Below, in pieces: positions 36,997 to 46,938 of a stretch of DNA of 64,000 nt. Position 1 is the first letter of the stretch; each line of letters begins with the position of its first letter. This DNA comes from Mycolicibacterium sp. CR10 (GTDB lineage: Bacteria > Actinomycetota > Actinomycetes > Mycobacteriales > Mycobacteriaceae), in the NCBI RefSeq assembly GCF_005222675.1, contig NZ_STGE01000006.1:1-64000 (forward strand). Direction: 5' to 3'. Under the pieces are notes generated by a model. It was not told the origin of the DNA and searched no databases. It saw nothing but the letters and a program-made list of their open reading frames with translations. Made by a program: the position numbers and the translations under genes.

Positions 36997-37899
36997 ATGA
37001 CGGAGCGCGCCCGCGTCACCGTGTTGACCAACCCCGCCTCGGGGCATGGCAGCGCGCCACACGCGGCCGAGCGCGCGATAGCGCAATTGCACCGACGCGG
37101 TGTCGACGTGGTCGCGATCGCGGGCCGCGACTCCGAGCACGCACGGCAGCTGGTCGAGGGCGCACTCGAGCGCGGCATGGACGCGCTGGTGGTGGTCGGC
37201 GGCGACGGCATCATCTCGCTGGCCCTGCAGGTGCTCGCACAGACCGACATCCCGCTGGCGATCATCCCGGCGGGCACGGGCAACGACCATGCCCGGGAGT
37301 TCAGGATTCCCACCAAGGATCCGGTGGCCGCGGCAGACATCGTCGTCGACGGTGTCGTGGAGACCGTGGATCTGGGTCACGTCGTCGGAGCCGACGGCAC
37401 GGACAAGTGGTTCGGCACCGTGATGGCCGCGGGTTTCGACTCGCTGGTCACCGACAGGACGAACCGGATGCGCTGGCCGCACGGCCGGATGCGCTACAAC
37501 CTGGCGATGGTCGCCGAGATCTCGAAGCTGCGGCTGCTGCCGTTCCGGCTGTCATTCGACGGAAAAGACCTGAATACCGAGCTGACGCTGGCCGCGTTCG
37601 GCAACACCCGCAGCTACGGGGGCGGGATGCTGATCTGTCCGGGCGCCGACCCGCATGACGGTCTCCTCGACGTGACGATGGTGGCGTCGGCGTCGCGCAC
37701 CCGGCTGATCCGGCTGTTCCCGACGGTGTTCAAGGGCACCCATGTCAACCTCGACGAGGTGCGCACCCGGCGAGCGCGAACGATCACTGTGGATTCACCG
37801 GGGATAAATGCGTACGCCGACGGTGAGTACGTCTGCCCGCTGCCCGTGGACGTGTCGGCGGTACCGGGGGCGCTGAAGATCCTGCGGCCCGAGGCTTAG
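36997..37899 (+). CDS. diacylglycerol/lipid kinase (Rv2252 type)
   Basis: A 300-residue DAGK-catalytic-domain kinase: Asn-Pro-Ala-Ser-Gly-His-Gly near the start, Val-Val-Gly-Gly-Asp-Gly-Ile-Ile (about 65-72) and Pro-Ala-Gly-Thr-Gly-Asn-Asp (about 90-96). The usual GGDGT has Ile in place of Thr. The M. tuberculosis homologue phosphorylates lipids and affects phosphatidylinositol mannosides. ATG 36997 has GAGGAG upstream and lies 22 bases after the oxidase, so they are co-transcribed. Confidence 0.92.
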   Translation: MTERARVTVLTNPASGHGSAPHAAERAIAQLHRRGVDVVAIAGRDSEHARQLVEGALERGMDALVVVGGDGIISLALQVLAQTDIPLAIIPAGTGNDHAREFRIPTKDPVAAADIVVDGVVETVDLGHVVGADGTDKWFGTVMAAGFDSLVTDRTNRMRWPHGRMRYNLAMVAEISKLRLLPFRLSFDGKDLNTELTLAAFGNTRSYGGGMLICPGADPHDGLLDVTMVASASRTRLIRLFPTVFKGTHVNLDEVRTRRARTITVDSPGINAYADGEYVCPLPVDVSAVPGALKILRPEA

Positions 37900-37910
37900 C
37901 GCACTGGTGT

Positions 37911-38423
37911 CTAGCCGACGCCCCTGTTGAGCCAGCTGACCTCGGCGTTGTCCCCGCCGTCGCGGTAGGCCTCGAGGGCTTCGTCCCACGCGGTGCCCAG
38001 CACCGAGTCGAGGTCGGCGGCCAGCATGTCGGCACCCGAGGCCATCAGCGTGCGCAGCCTCATCTCGCCGACCATCACGTCACCGTTGGCGCTCATCGCG
38101 CCACTCCAGAGGCCGAGCTGCGGGGTATGGCTCCAGCGGTGCCCGTCGACGCCCTGGCTCGGGTCCTCGGTCACCTCGAAACGCAGCACCGACCACGAGC
38201 GCAGCGCGTTCGCCAGCTGGCCGCCGGTGCCTACCGGCCCGACCCAGTTGGTGACGGCACGCAGTTGCCCGGGCATGGCGGGTTGCGGGGTCCACTTGAG
38301 ATTCGCCCTCGCAGAGAGGGTCGACGACAACGCCCACTCGACATGCGGGCACACCGCGGCGGGCGAGGCGTGGATGTACACCACGCCCGTCGTCGCGTCG
38401 GCGAATTGGTTCGCTGCACGCAT
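37911..38423 (-). CDS. DUF3145 family protein
   Basis: A 170-residue actinobacterial DUF3145 protein of unknown function: Val-Val-Tyr-Ile-His-Ala-Ser-Pro, Cys-Pro-His-Val-Glu-Trp-Ala-Leu and a C-terminal Trp-Asp-Glu-Ala-Leu-Glu-Ala-Tyr-Arg. ATG 38423 is chosen for GGAGCAACAG immediately upstream; a longer frame runs back 13 codons. Convergent with the lipid kinase; the 131 bases upstream hold no other gene. Confidence 0.9.
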   Translation of the reverse strand: MRAANQFADATTGVVYIHASPAAVCPHVEWALSSTLSARANLKWTPQPAMPGQLRAVTNWVGPVGTGGQLANALRSWSVLRFEVTEDPSQGVDGHRWSHTPQLGLWSGAMSANGDVMVGEMRLRTLMASGADMLAADLDSVLGTAWDEALEAYRDGGDNAEVSWLNRGVG

Positions 38424-38554
38424 CTGTTGCTCCTTCGGCTCCACGAGGGACGTCTTCCCCAACGACCTGGCGGTTTACCGAAGTAGAAATCGATGCTTGC
38501 AATGGTGAAATTGTGTCTTGCGAGACCATTGTGCCTTGTGAGGCGGATGTTGCG

Positions 38555-39379
38555 CTAGTCCGTGCCGAATTCTCTCAGAACTTCATCAGACAGTGCCGGC
38601 ATCACCGAGTGGGCCCACTCCCCGAATTTGCGGTCGGTCAGCACGATGAGCGCCAGCTGGGCCTCCGTGTCGACCCACAGAAACGTCCCCGACTGGCCGA
38701 AGTGGCCGAAGGTGGCCGCCGAGTTCGCGGACCCCGTCCAGTGGGGCGATTTCCCGTCGCGGATCTCGAAGCCCAGCCCCCAGTCGTTGGGTCGTTGCAC
38801 CCCGAAGCCCGGCAGCACGCCGTCGAGCCCCGGGAACTGCACGGTCGCCGCGTCGTCGTGCATCTGTCGGGAGACGATCGCCGGCGCCAGCAGGTCACCC
38901 GCGAATGCCACCAGATCCTCGACCGCCGAGGTCGCCCCGTACCCGGCGGCCTCGGCCCCGCCGTCGAGGTCGGTGTCGCCCATCCCGAGCGGCGCGAGGA
39001 CCGACTCCGTCAGGTAGGTGCCGAATGCGATGGCCGATTCCCTCTCGAGGACCTCGGCGAGCACCGCGAACCCGTGGTTGGAGTAGATCCGTCTGGTCCC
39101 CGGTGCAGCGATCACCTTCGGTGACGTCATCTCGTAGCCCGCGGTGTGCGCGAGCAGGTGACGCACGGTCGCCCCGGGCGGGCCGGCGGGAGTGTCGAGC
39201 TCGAACGCGCCCTCCTCGATCGCGACCTGCGCGGCGCGGGCGGCCAGCAGCTTGGTCACCGACGCCAGCGCGAAGCGGTTCCGGGTGTCGCCGTGGCTGT
39301 CGATGGCGCCGGCCGGACCCACCACGGCTGCGGAAACACTGGGTACCGGCCAGTCGTCGAGAACATCGAGTGCGCCCAT
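38555..39379 (-). CDS. serine hydrolase of the beta-lactamase/PBP family
   Basis: A 274-residue penicillin-binding-protein-fold hydrolase. Ser-Val-Thr-Lys (about residue 41) is the SxxK nucleophile box, Tyr-Ser-Asn is the second motif and His-Phe-Gly-Gln-Ser-Gly is the third (HxG type). No signal peptide, so it is a class C-like esterase or peptidase rather than a cell-wall PBP. It is convergent with nothing and lies 12 bases downstream of the homocysteine methyltransferase on the same strand. Confidence 0.87.
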   Translation of the reverse strand: MGALDVLDDWPVPSVSAAVVGPAGAIDSHGDTRNRFALASVTKLLAARAAQVAIEEGAFELDTPAGPPGATVRHLLAHTAGYEMTSPKVIAAPGTRRIYSNHGFAVLAEVLERESAIAFGTYLTESVLAPLGMGDTDLDGGAEAAGYGATSAVEDLVAFAGDLLAPAIVSRQMHDDAATVQFPGLDGVLPGFGVQRPNDWGLGFEIRDGKSPHWTGSANSAATFGHFGQSGTFLWVDTEAQLALIVLTDRKFGEWAHSVMPALSDEVLREFGTD

Positions 39380-39391
39380 CGGGTCAGAAGC

Positions 39392-40372
39392 CTAGTTGGC
39401 CCTCCACGCGGACACGATGGCGGCGACGTGCCGGGCATCGGTGCCGCAGCATCCACCCAGCACCGTCACCGCGGGTAGGTGCACCCGCAACTCCGCGAGC
39501 CCGGCGGCGAGTTCGTCGGGATTCCCCTCGTCCAACTCGGTCGCCGCGTCGAGCTCGGCGTGGCTTCTGACGGATGAGTTGACCCGCACCCCGACAACGC
39601 GTGCAAGCCATGCTCCGCCGGCCTCGAGGGCACCCCCGAAATGGGTCGGGTGTGCGCAATTCACCATGAAGTACGCGGCTGCAGCATCGGTCTCGGCATC
39701 CACCTGTTCGATCGCCTGCTGCAGTGCCTGACCAGTCGGTAGCCGGCCGTCCGTTTCGACTGTGAACGACACCGCCGACGCGATGCCCGCCGCCGAGGCT
39801 GCCCGGACGACACCGATCGCCTCGGCCACGTTGGTCATCGTGATCGCGGTGACCTGATCGGCCGATGTCGTTGCGAGAGTCTCGATCTGGGCGCTGTGGT
39901 AGCGCTGAGCCTCCTCTGCGGTCATCGCCTCCCCCGGGTCGTAGCCGTCGCCGCGCGGACCGATACACCCGCTCACCACCGCGGTGAGGCCGTCGACCGC
40001 CGCGGCTGATCGGACCTCCTCGGCGAGGTCCACCGCGGCCCGGTTGACTGCGTCGAGCCGCTCGGTGGAGTAGCCGAGTTCGACAGCCCAGTCCGGGTTG
40101 GCACGCCATGTCGGGGTCTCCATCACGAACCCGGCGCGATGTGCACGCGCGATGTCGAGGAATCCCTCGTAGTAGCGACGCAACCGGGCGCGTCCGGGCG
40201 CGTTCTCCAGCAACGGGAATGCCGCGAAGGCCGGCAGGTCGAGGCCGTCGTGAAAGATCAGCTCGGTTTCGAGCCCCCCGTCTGTCACGAACAGCCCGTC
40301 GCCGAGCAGTTGGGGCAGCTGGCTCCGGCGAGATTCGTCGACGTCGTTGTCGATGACGGTCATCGTTGTCAC
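39392..40372 (-). CDS. homocysteine S-methyltransferase family protein
   Basis: A 326-residue zinc-dependent methyltransferase: Val-Thr-Asp-Gly-Gly-Leu-Glu-Thr at the start, Val-Asn-Cys-Ala-His-Pro (about 226) and the zinc motif Gly-Gly-Cys-Cys-Gly-Thr-Asp (about 308). MmuM-like members use S-methylmethionine or SAM to methylate homocysteine. GTG 40372 overlaps the stop of the upstream methyltransferase gene (GTGA), suggesting linked methyl-group metabolism; an ATG three codons later is possible. Confidence 0.9.
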   Translation of the reverse strand: MTTMTVIDNDVDESRRSQLPQLLGDGLFVTDGGLETELIFHDGLDLPAFAAFPLLENAPGRARLRRYYEGFLDIARAHRAGFVMETPTWRANPDWAVELGYSTERLDAVNRAAVDLAEEVRSAAAVDGLTAVVSGCIGPRGDGYDPGEAMTAEEAQRYHSAQIETLATTSADQVTAITMTNVAEAIGVVRAASAAGIASAVSFTVETDGRLPTGQALQQAIEQVDAETDAAAAYFMVNCAHPTHFGGALEAGGAWLARVVGVRVNSSVRSHAELDAATELDEGNPDELAAGLAELRVHLPAVTVLGGCCGTDARHVAAIVSAWRAN

Positions 40373-41442
40373 TTCCTGGCGATGTAATAGAAGTTGATCG
40401 GGTCGGAGTCGATCTCGCGGACAGCCACGTCACCGAACCCGGCGTCGGCCAGCATCGACGTGGCGAGCTCGCGACCCCAGCAGGTGCCCAGCCCGTCGCC
40501 GTCAAGACCCAGCGACACGCTCATGCAGTGCATCGTCGAGACGGTGTACAGGTAGGACGCGAACGGCGCGCCGATGTTGTCCTCCAGCCGACTCGAGGCC
40601 TTGATGTCGACCATCAGGAACACACCACCCGGCCGCAGTGCGCGATGGATGTTGGCCAGCACCTGCCCCGGGTGCGCCTGGTCGTGGACGGCGTCGAACG
40701 CGGTGATGACGTCGAAGGCGTCGGTGCGGCGGTCTTCGGCGACGTCGGCCGACTCGAAGGTGACGTTCGTCAGCCCGAGTTGCCGGGCCTCGGCGGCGCC
40801 GGCGGCGAGACCCTCCTGCGAGAAATCGATTCCGACGAATCGGCTCCGCGGGTAGGCCTGCGCCATCACGTTGACGGCATGGCCGCTGCCGCAACCGAAG
40901 TCGGCGACATCGGCGCCGGCCCGTAGCCGCTCCGGCAAACCGTCGACCATCGGCAGGATGCCGTCCACCAGGGCGGCGTCGAACACTTCCCCGCTCTCTT
41001 CGGCCATCAGGGTGTGAAAGCGCGGATATTCGCTGTAGGACAACCCGCCGCCCTCGTGGAAGCAGCCGATCACCTTCTGCTCCACCTCGCCCAGCAGCGG
41101 GATGAACTGCGCGACCCGCGCCAGATTGTCCGGCCCGGCACCTCGGGTGAGCACGGCGGCGCGATGCTGGGGAAGCGAGTATGTCCTCGCCACCGGGTCG
41201 TAGTCGACGATCCGGGCGGCGACCACACCGCCGAGCCACTCCCGCACGTAGCGCTCGTTCAACCCGGCGGCATCGGAGATCTGGGTGCTGGTCGCCGCGG
41301 GCAGCTCGGCCAGGGTGTCGAACAGCGTGGTCTGGTGGCCGATCGACAGGAGGAGGGCCGTGCTCGCGGCATCGATCGTGCCGACGATCCGCTCGGCGAA
41401 TTCGTCGGTGGTGTCGGCCGTTTGTTCGTGCAATGTCGTCAT
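40369..41442 (-). CDS. winged-helix class I methyltransferase
   Basis: A 357-residue protein. The N-terminal 90 residues form a winged helix ([10 protein letters not shown]) as in O-methyltransferases and the Rv2258c type; the SAM domain has Asp-Phe-Gly-Cys-Gly-Ser-Gly-His (about 183-190), Gly-Ile-Asp-Phe-Ser and Arg-Pro-Gly-Gly. The acceptor is unknown. It is translationally coupled to the homocysteine methyltransferase, which could recycle the S-adenosylhomocysteine product. Location next to mscR matches Rv2258c. Confidence 0.88.
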   Translation of the reverse strand: MTTLHEQTADTTDEFAERIVGTIDAASTALLLSIGHQTTLFDTLAELPAATSTQISDAAGLNERYVREWLGGVVAARIVDYDPVARTYSLPQHRAAVLTRGAGPDNLARVAQFIPLLGEVEQKVIGCFHEGGGLSYSEYPRFHTLMAEESGEVFDAALVDGILPMVDGLPERLRAGADVADFGCGSGHAVNVMAQAYPRSRFVGIDFSQEGLAAGAAEARQLGLTNVTFESADVAEDRRTDAFDVITAFDAVHDQAHPGQVLANIHRALRPGGVFLMVDIKASSRLEDNIGAPFASYLYTVSTMHCMSVSLGLDGDGLGTCWGRELATSMLADAGFGDVAVREIDSDPINFYYIARK

Positions 41443-41507
41443 GACTGAGACGCTAGGCCGCTCGTGCCCGGCACGGTATCGGGAAGGCGATGTATTTCTG
41501 CAGGCGC

Positions 41508-43130
41508 TCAGTGGTGCGAATGATGCAGGACATTGTTGTCGCGGGCCCAGTTGGCGGCGGCGGTCCGCGACGACACCCCGAGCTTGGCGTAGATGTTGGC
41601 CAGGTGCCTGCCGACAGTCTTGTCGGACAGGGACAACAGCTGTGCCACTTGCCGGTTGGTGTCACCGCGGGCGATACGCGACAGCACCTCGAGCTCGCGC
41701 CGGGTCAGCCCACCGGGGGCCGGCGATCCGCAGATCCCGGCGGGCTCCACGCCCAGTTGCGCGTAGATCGCGTCGGCCGTCGCCGCATCGGCGGCCGCGG
41801 GCTCGTGCGCCCCCAGCCCCCGCCGCGCCAGCGCCATCCACTCGTACACCTCGGCCGTTTCGTAGCGGGACTGCTGCACCCGGTACTCGCGCAGGGCTGC
41901 CTCCAACGACGCCAACGCGGCTTCGTACTGTCCCCGGCGCACCGCCACCGCGCCGCGGGCGTGGGCTGCCCAGGCGCGAAAGCCCGGCGTCGCGAACGCC
42001 GTCGCATCGGCTTCCAGCTCACGGCAATAGGTTTCGGCCTCGTCGAGGGCTTCCCGGCCCAACGCGATCTCGACCGCGGCCCGCAGCAAGCGAGCGCGCG
42101 CCAGCCGGTCACTTCCGTTGAGCGCCAGCCGTATCGCCGTCCACGCACCGGACGCGTCACCGCGCCGGCACGCCAGCAGCGCGTCGCCCGGCTGCGGATC
42201 CATCCCGAGCTGCCGGGCCTGACCGAATGCGCTTGCCGCGCCCTCGAAGTCACCCAGCAGCCGACGCACCTCGCCGAGTTGGTAGTACCCCTCGGCGGCC
42301 GCCCAGGCATTGACCTCCTCGAGCGCCCGGCTGGCGACCCCGAGCCGGCCCTCCAGGCTCCGGTAGTCGTCGGTGGCAACCTGAACCTGCAGTCGGTGCA
42401 CATCGCACACGCCGCCGTACGGCACCGACCCGGACACGCCGCACCACTGCTCCATCGACTGCGTCCAGGCGCGCATCCGCGGCAGGTCGGCGAGTTTGTG
42501 GCAGTGGTGCAGAACCATGCAGTAGAGGTCGCCCGCCCACTCGATCGGCACCTGGTCGGCCAGCAGCGGCAGCATGGCCTCATCGATCAGCGCCCACCCC
42601 TCGGCCGTCCTGGCGTTCAGGATCGCTTCGATGCCCGCGGCGATCAGGCCCAGCGCGCCGATCGCCGGTGCGTCCAACCGGCCGCCCATCTCGCGAAGCG
42701 CCCGGACATGGACCGCAAGGGTGTCGAGGTCCTGCGAGATTGCGGCGACCGCGGCGTCGAGATAGGTCAGGTAACCGTGGGCAGCGCTCTCGTCCTCGTT
42801 GGCGAGCAGCCTGCGGGCCCGGTTCATCCAGCCCTGTCCGATGTTGACGTCGCCGCGCACCAGCCATGCCAGCGCCAGTTCGTTGGCCTTCATCGCCGCG
42901 GCAGCCGGGTCGGTTCTGGTCAGCTCCGCGAACACCCGCTCGGCGGCGCGGCTGGATTCCTTGATGTGGCCCAGCCGCCAGGCGGCGAACGCGAACGCGT
43001 CGAGGTCGTCGGTGTGCAGCGATGTGTGCCTGCCGGCGAGGTCGAACGCCTGATAGCTGGCAGCCCAGTCCCGCCGCTGGTGCGCGGTGCGCGCGGCGAA
43101 GAGAAGATCGGTCTGGGTGTCGGTCAGCAT
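41508..43130 (-). CDS. LuxR-family regulator with TPR-like sensor region
   Basis: A 540-residue regulator. The last 65 residues are the LuxR/NarL helix-turn-helix (Leu-Thr-Arg-Arg-Glu-Leu-Glu-Val-Leu ... [16 protein letters not shown]). The first 460 residues are alpha-helical repeats with TPR-like Ala/Leu patterns. There is no ATPase domain, so it is not a full MalT/LAL regulator. No obvious target beyond its neighbours; 172 bases separate it from divergent mscR. Confidence 0.87.
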   Translation of the reverse strand: MLTDTQTDLLFAARTAHQRRDWAASYQAFDLAGRHTSLHTDDLDAFAFAAWRLGHIKESSRAAERVFAELTRTDPAAAAMKANELALAWLVRGDVNIGQGWMNRARRLLANEDESAAHGYLTYLDAAVAAISQDLDTLAVHVRALREMGGRLDAPAIGALGLIAAGIEAILNARTAEGWALIDEAMLPLLADQVPIEWAGDLYCMVLHHCHKLADLPRMRAWTQSMEQWCGVSGSVPYGGVCDVHRLQVQVATDDYRSLEGRLGVASRALEEVNAWAAAEGYYQLGEVRRLLGDFEGAASAFGQARQLGMDPQPGDALLACRRGDASGAWTAIRLALNGSDRLARARLLRAAVEIALGREALDEAETYCRELEADATAFATPGFRAWAAHARGAVAVRRGQYEAALASLEAALREYRVQQSRYETAEVYEWMALARRGLGAHEPAAADAATADAIYAQLGVEPAGICGSPAPGGLTRRELEVLSRIARGDTNRQVAQLLSLSDKTVGRHLANIYAKLGVSSRTAAANWARDNNVLHHSHH

Positions 43131-43302
43131 CGCTTTCTACGGTATGCCGATTCAGGACAGTTCGATAGAACGTTTGGCCAACCCCATCCAATAGCCGTCG
43201 ATCACCTGCCGGGGTGACGGACCGCAGCCCGGCCCACGGCGTGTCGGGCACATGTCGAGTGTGCCCGAGATCAGCGGCAGGCCGAACTATTACTGTCTAG
43301 GG

Positions 43303-44388
43303 ATGACTCAGACGGTGCGAGGTGTGATCTCCCGGACGAAGGCTCAGCCGGTCGAGGTGGTGGATATCGTCATTCCCGATCCGGGACCGGGTGAAGTGGT
43401 CGTCGACATCCAGGCGTGCGGGGTTTGCCACACCGACCTGACCTACCGCGAGGGCGGCATCAACGACGAGTTCCCGTTCCTGCTCGGCCACGAGGCCGCG
43501 GGCATCGTCGAGTCCGTCGGCACCGGGGTGACGAACGTCGAGCCCGGCGACTTCGTGATCCTCAACTGGCGCGCGGTGTGCGGCCAGTGCCGGGCGTGTA
43601 AGCGCGGCCGACCCTGGTACTGCTTCGACACGTTCAACGCCGCGCAGGCGATGACCCTGACCGATGGCACCCCGCTGACCCCGGCACTGGGCATCGGGGC
43701 GTTCGCCGACAAGACGCTCGTGCACGAAGGGCAGTGCACCAAGGTCGATCCGGCGGCCGATCCGGCCGTGGCCGGACTGCTGGGCTGCGGGGTGATGGCA
43801 GGTCTGGGTGCCGCGATCAACACCGGTGCGGTCAGCCGCGACGACACCGTCGCGGTCATCGGGTGCGGCGGCGTCGGCGACGCGGCGATCGCCGGCGCCC
43901 GACTGGTCGGCGCCAAGCGCATCATCGCGGTCGACACCGACAACCGAAAGCTGGACTGGGCGCGCAAGTTCGGCGCCACCCACACGATCAACGCCAAGGA
44001 GCTGGATCCGGTGGAGACGATCCAGGATCTGACCGACGGCAACGGCGCCGACGTCGTCATCGACGCGGTCGGCAGGCCCGAGACCTGGAAGCAGGCGTTC
44101 TACGCGCGCGACCTCGCGGGCACGGTGGTCCTGGTCGGGGTGCCGACCCCGGACATGAAGCTGGAGATGCCGCTGATCGACTTCTTCTCCCGCGGTGGGT
44201 CGCTGAAGTCCTCCTGGTACGGCGACTGCCTGCCCGAGCGTGACTTCCCGACGCTGATCAGCCTGTACCTGCAGGGCCGGTTCCCGCTGGACAAGTTCGT
44301 CTCCGAACGCATCGGACTCGGCGACATCGAGGAGGCGTTCCACAAGATGCACGCCGGTGAAGTCCTGCGGTCCGTGGTGATCTTGTGA
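43303..44388 (+). CDS. mscR: S-nitrosomycothiol reductase / mycothiol-dependent formaldehyde dehydrogenase
   Basis: A 361-residue zinc alcohol dehydrogenase of the MDR family. Cys-Gly-Val-Cys-His-Thr-Asp and Gly-His-Glu hold the catalytic zinc, the Cys-x2-Cys-x2-Cys...Cys lobe holds the structural zinc, and Gly-Cys-Gly-Gly-Val-Gly is the NAD motif. It matches Rv2259 MscR in neighbourhood and, as I recall, length. It reduces S-nitrosomycothiol and oxidises S-hydroxymethylmycothiol, protecting against NO and formaldehyde. ATG 43303 is the family start, with TACTGT a few bases upstream suggesting a leaderless or very short leader. Confidence 0.94.
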   Translation: MTQTVRGVISRTKAQPVEVVDIVIPDPGPGEVVVDIQACGVCHTDLTYREGGINDEFPFLLGHEAAGIVESVGTGVTNVEPGDFVILNWRAVCGQCRACKRGRPWYCFDTFNAAQAMTLTDGTPLTPALGIGAFADKTLVHEGQCTKVDPAADPAVAGLLGCGVMAGLGAAINTGAVSRDDTVAVIGCGGVGDAAIAGARLVGAKRIIAVDTDNRKLDWARKFGATHTINAKELDPVETIQDLTDGNGADVVIDAVGRPETWKQAFYARDLAGTVVLVGVPTPDMKLEMPLIDFFSRGGSLKSSWYGDCLPERDFPTLISLYLQGRFPLDKFVSERIGLGDIEEAFHKMHAGEVLRSVVIL

Positions 44389-45005
44389 GTATCCAGCGCC
44401 TGGTCACCAGCGGCACCTTCGAACTCGACGGTGGCAGCTGGGATGTCGACAACAACATCTGGCTCGTCGGCGATGACAACGAGGTCATCGTGTTCGACGC
44501 CGCGCATGTCGCCGACCCGATCATCGAGGCGGTCGGCGGCCGACACGTGGTGGCAGTCGTCTGCACCCACGGTCACAACGACCATGTCACCGTCGCCCCC
44601 CAGCTTGGCCAGGCTCTCGACGCCCCCGTGCTGTTGCACCCCGCCGATGACATGCTGTGGCGAATGACCCACCCCGACAGCGACTTCCGATCTGTCGCGG
44701 ACGGCGACACGCTGCGCGTCGCGGGCACCGAGCTGCGGGCGCTGCATACCCCGGGCCACTCGCCCGGCTCAGTGTGCTGGCACGCACCCGAGCTCGGTGC
44801 GGTGTTCAGCGGCGACACCCTGTTCCAGGGTGGCCCTGGCGCCACCGGGCGCTCGTTCTCCGATTTCCCCACCATCCTCGAGTCGATCTCGGGCAGGCTC
44901 GGAAAGCTTCCCGAGGAGACGGTCGTCTACACCGGCCACGGTGACTCGACGACGGTCGGCGACGAGATCGTGCATTACGACGAGTGGGTGTCCCGAGGTA
45001 GCTAG
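44385..45005 (+). CDS. metallo-beta-lactamase-fold hydrolase (Rv2260 type)
   Basis: A 206-residue MBL-fold protein with Thr-His-Gly-His-Asn-Asp-His (about 63-69), Thr-Pro-Gly-His-Ser-Pro-Gly and Tyr-Thr-Gly-His-Gly-Asp, the metal ligands of glyoxalase-II-like hydrolases. GTG 44385 overlaps the mscR stop (GTGA). The steady pairing with mscR suggests that it hydrolyses the mycothiol thioester product, S-formylmycothiol; that is inference. Convergent with the SHOCT protein, overlapping it by 4 bases. Confidence 0.92.
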   Translation: MSIQRLVTSGTFELDGGSWDVDNNIWLVGDDNEVIVFDAAHVADPIIEAVGGRHVVAVVCTHGHNDHVTVAPQLGQALDAPVLLHPADDMLWRMTHPDSDFRSVADGDTLRVAGTELRALHTPGHSPGSVCWHAPELGAVFSGDTLFQGGPGATGRSFSDFPTILESISGRLGKLPEETVVYTGHGDSTTVGDEIVHYDEWVSRGS

Positions 45006-45739
45006 CCGTCCAGGATGCGGCGCTTCTCGGCTTCGAACTCGGCATCGGTCAGCGCCCCCGAATCCCGCAGCGCTGCAAGCGTTCTGAGCTGCTCGAGGCG
45101 GACGCCCTGGTCGCTGGGCTGATAGCTGTCGATCGGCGGCGGAAGCGGTCCCGGCCAGGTCGGCTCGTCCAGGATGACGGGACCGCGCAGCGATTGCGCT
45201 TTCCTGCGCACCCGTCTCGACCACGACTGCGCGAACGTCAACCCGGCGATGCCGACCACGAACAGCCCGCCGAACACGAACAGCAACCACTCCTTCGCGC
45301 CGTCTCTGCCGAATGCCAGTTGCGGGTTGATGTAGCCGTCGACGCGGCCGCCGGTCTCGATGCCGTAGACACCGTCCGCAGGGATCTGGGCGACCCATAT
45401 CTGCACCCGGACATCGCTGTTCACCGTTGTCATCGACCTGCCGGACTCCGTGAGGACGGGGTCGGGCACCCCGTCGGGCGGGGTGATGCCGACCGTCAGC
45501 GGTGGAATCGGGAAGTTGCTACTACCGCTTCCCGTGACGACGGTATGGAAGTTGATCGTCACTTCACCCGCAGGCAGGTGCAGCTTGCCCGATCCGGGGA
45601 TCGGGATCTCGCCGTATTCGTTGAACTCGTCGAGGACGAACGCGTTGAGCGCGAGCATCACCACGAAGCCGATCGCGCCGACCGCCACCGTGACGATGGC
45701 GCTGATGACCGCGATCCGTGGACCGACCTGTCCCGTCAT
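45002..45739 (-). CDS. membrane protein with C-terminal SHOCT domain
   Basis: A 245-residue protein: transmembrane helix at about 9-35, a periplasmic beta-rich domain of about 110 residues, a second helix at about 150-172, and a cytosolic tail ending in a SHOCT motif (Leu-Arg-Asp-Ser-Gly-Ala-Leu-Thr-Asp-Ala-Glu-Phe-Glu). SHOCT units mediate oligomer formation; function of the whole protein is unknown. Start taken as ATG 45739, two codons inside a TTG-started frame. Confidence 0.82.
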   Translation of the reverse strand: MTGQVGPRIAVISAIVTVAVGAIGFVVMLALNAFVLDEFNEYGEIPIPGSGKLHLPAGEVTINFHTVVTGSGSSNFPIPPLTVGITPPDGVPDPVLTESGRSMTTVNSDVRVQIWVAQIPADGVYGIETGGRVDGYINPQLAFGRDGAKEWLLFVFGGLFVVGIAGLTFAQSWSRRVRRKAQSLRGPVILDEPTWPGPLPPPIDSYQPSDQGVRLEQLRTLAALRDSGALTDAEFEAEKRRILDG

Positions 45740-45840
45740 CCGCAAAGTCTGTCACGCTCGCACTTTCGCGGCGTCCCTCCCGCATGAGGACTACCGTCAG
45801 TCCCTATAACCACAGCGCCCGAATGTTCTGGGAGGTCACG

Positions 45841-46926
45841 ATGCCTGAGTCGAGCATCGTCGTGCAGCCCGAGCCTGCGGACAGCGGCTCCTACACCGCG
45901 GCCTCGCGGCTGCAGGCGGCCGGCCTCCAGTCGGCGATCGAGGTCTTCGAGCGGGCCGCCGCGGCGGTACCGCTGCCGTCTCCGCCGCAGCCGATCGTGA
46001 TCGCCGACTACGGCGCCTCGAGCGGGCACAACTCGTTGCTCCCGGTCGGCGCCGCGATCGCGGTGCTTCGCCAGCGAACCCGACCTGAGCACTCGGTGCT
46101 GGTCGTCCACACCGACCAGGCGGACAACGATTTCACCGAACTGTTCCGGACGTTGGAGGAGGATCCGGACACCTATCTGCGCAAGGACCGCGCGACGTTC
46201 GCCTCGGCGGTCGGACGGTCGTTCTACCGGCAGATCCTGCCATCCAACAGCGTCAACCTCGGGTGGAGTTCCTGGGCGATCCAATGGCTGAGCCAGGTTC
46301 CCGCCGTCATCGAAGACCACCTCCAGGTCGCCTACTGTGCCGACGAAGCCGTGCGGAGCGCCTACGCCAAGCAGGCCGCCCACGACTGGCACGAGTTCGT
46401 CGCGTTCCGCGGCCGCGAACTGTGTCCAGGCGGCCGCCTGGTGGTGACCACGATGGCGATCGGTGAGGATGACGAGTTCGGCTATCGGCCTCTGCTCTCG
46501 GCGATGATGGACGGCCTCGACGAGCTGGTCACCGATGGCGTGCTCACGGCAGAGGAAGTCGCCCGGATGTGTGTGCCCACGTACGGGCGCCGCGCCGCCG
46601 ACTTCGCTGCGCCGTTTGCGCCATCCGGCCGCCTCGAAGGACTCGAGATCGAACACCTCGAGATCTTCGACGCCGAAGACCGGTTCTGGGGTCGCTACCG
46701 GATCGACAGTGACGCAGAAGCTTTCGGTGCGCGCTGGGCGGGATTCGCGAAAGCCTCGGTGTTCCCGTCACTTTCGACAGGACTCGACGGCGGTGCCGCG
46801 GATCCCCGCGCCGACGGGGTGTTCGACCGCCTCGGAGCCGGTGTCGCCGAGCGCCTTGCCGCTGCACCCGAACGGATCCGGATCCCGCTGGCTCACGTGG
46901 TGCTGATGAAGCGGCCCCGGACCTGA
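45841..46926 (+). CDS. SABATH-like (plant carboxyl methyltransferase-type) methyltransferase
   Basis: A 361-residue protein resembling the SABATH family (salicylic acid, jasmonic acid and gibberellin carboxyl methyltransferases). Diagnostic segments are Ala-Asp-Tyr-Gly-Ala-Ser-Ser-Gly-His-Asn-Ser near residue 55, Ser-Phe-Tyr-Arg-Gln-Ile-Leu-Pro-Ser-Asn-Ser-Val-Asn-Leu-Gly-Trp-Ser-Ser-Trp-Ala and Glu-Leu-Cys-Pro-Gly-Gly-Arg-Leu-Val. SABATH enzymes methylate small carboxylic acids with SAM; bacterial members are less studied. GGGAGG sits 7 bases before ATG 45841. It stands alone and converges with a DapB-fold gene. Confidence 0.85.
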   Translation: MPESSIVVQPEPADSGSYTAASRLQAAGLQSAIEVFERAAAAVPLPSPPQPIVIADYGASSGHNSLLPVGAAIAVLRQRTRPEHSVLVVHTDQADNDFTELFRTLEEDPDTYLRKDRATFASAVGRSFYRQILPSNSVNLGWSSWAIQWLSQVPAVIEDHLQVAYCADEAVRSAYAKQAAHDWHEFVAFRGRELCPGGRLVVTTMAIGEDDEFGYRPLLSAMMDGLDELVTDGVLTAEEVARMCVPTYGRRAADFAAPFAPSGRLEGLEIEHLEIFDAEDRFWGRYRIDSDAEAFGARWAGFAKASVFPSLSTGLDGGAADPRADGVFDRLGAGVAERLAAAPERIRIPLAHVVLMKRPRT

Positions 46927-46938
46927 CGGTCTCCGACG

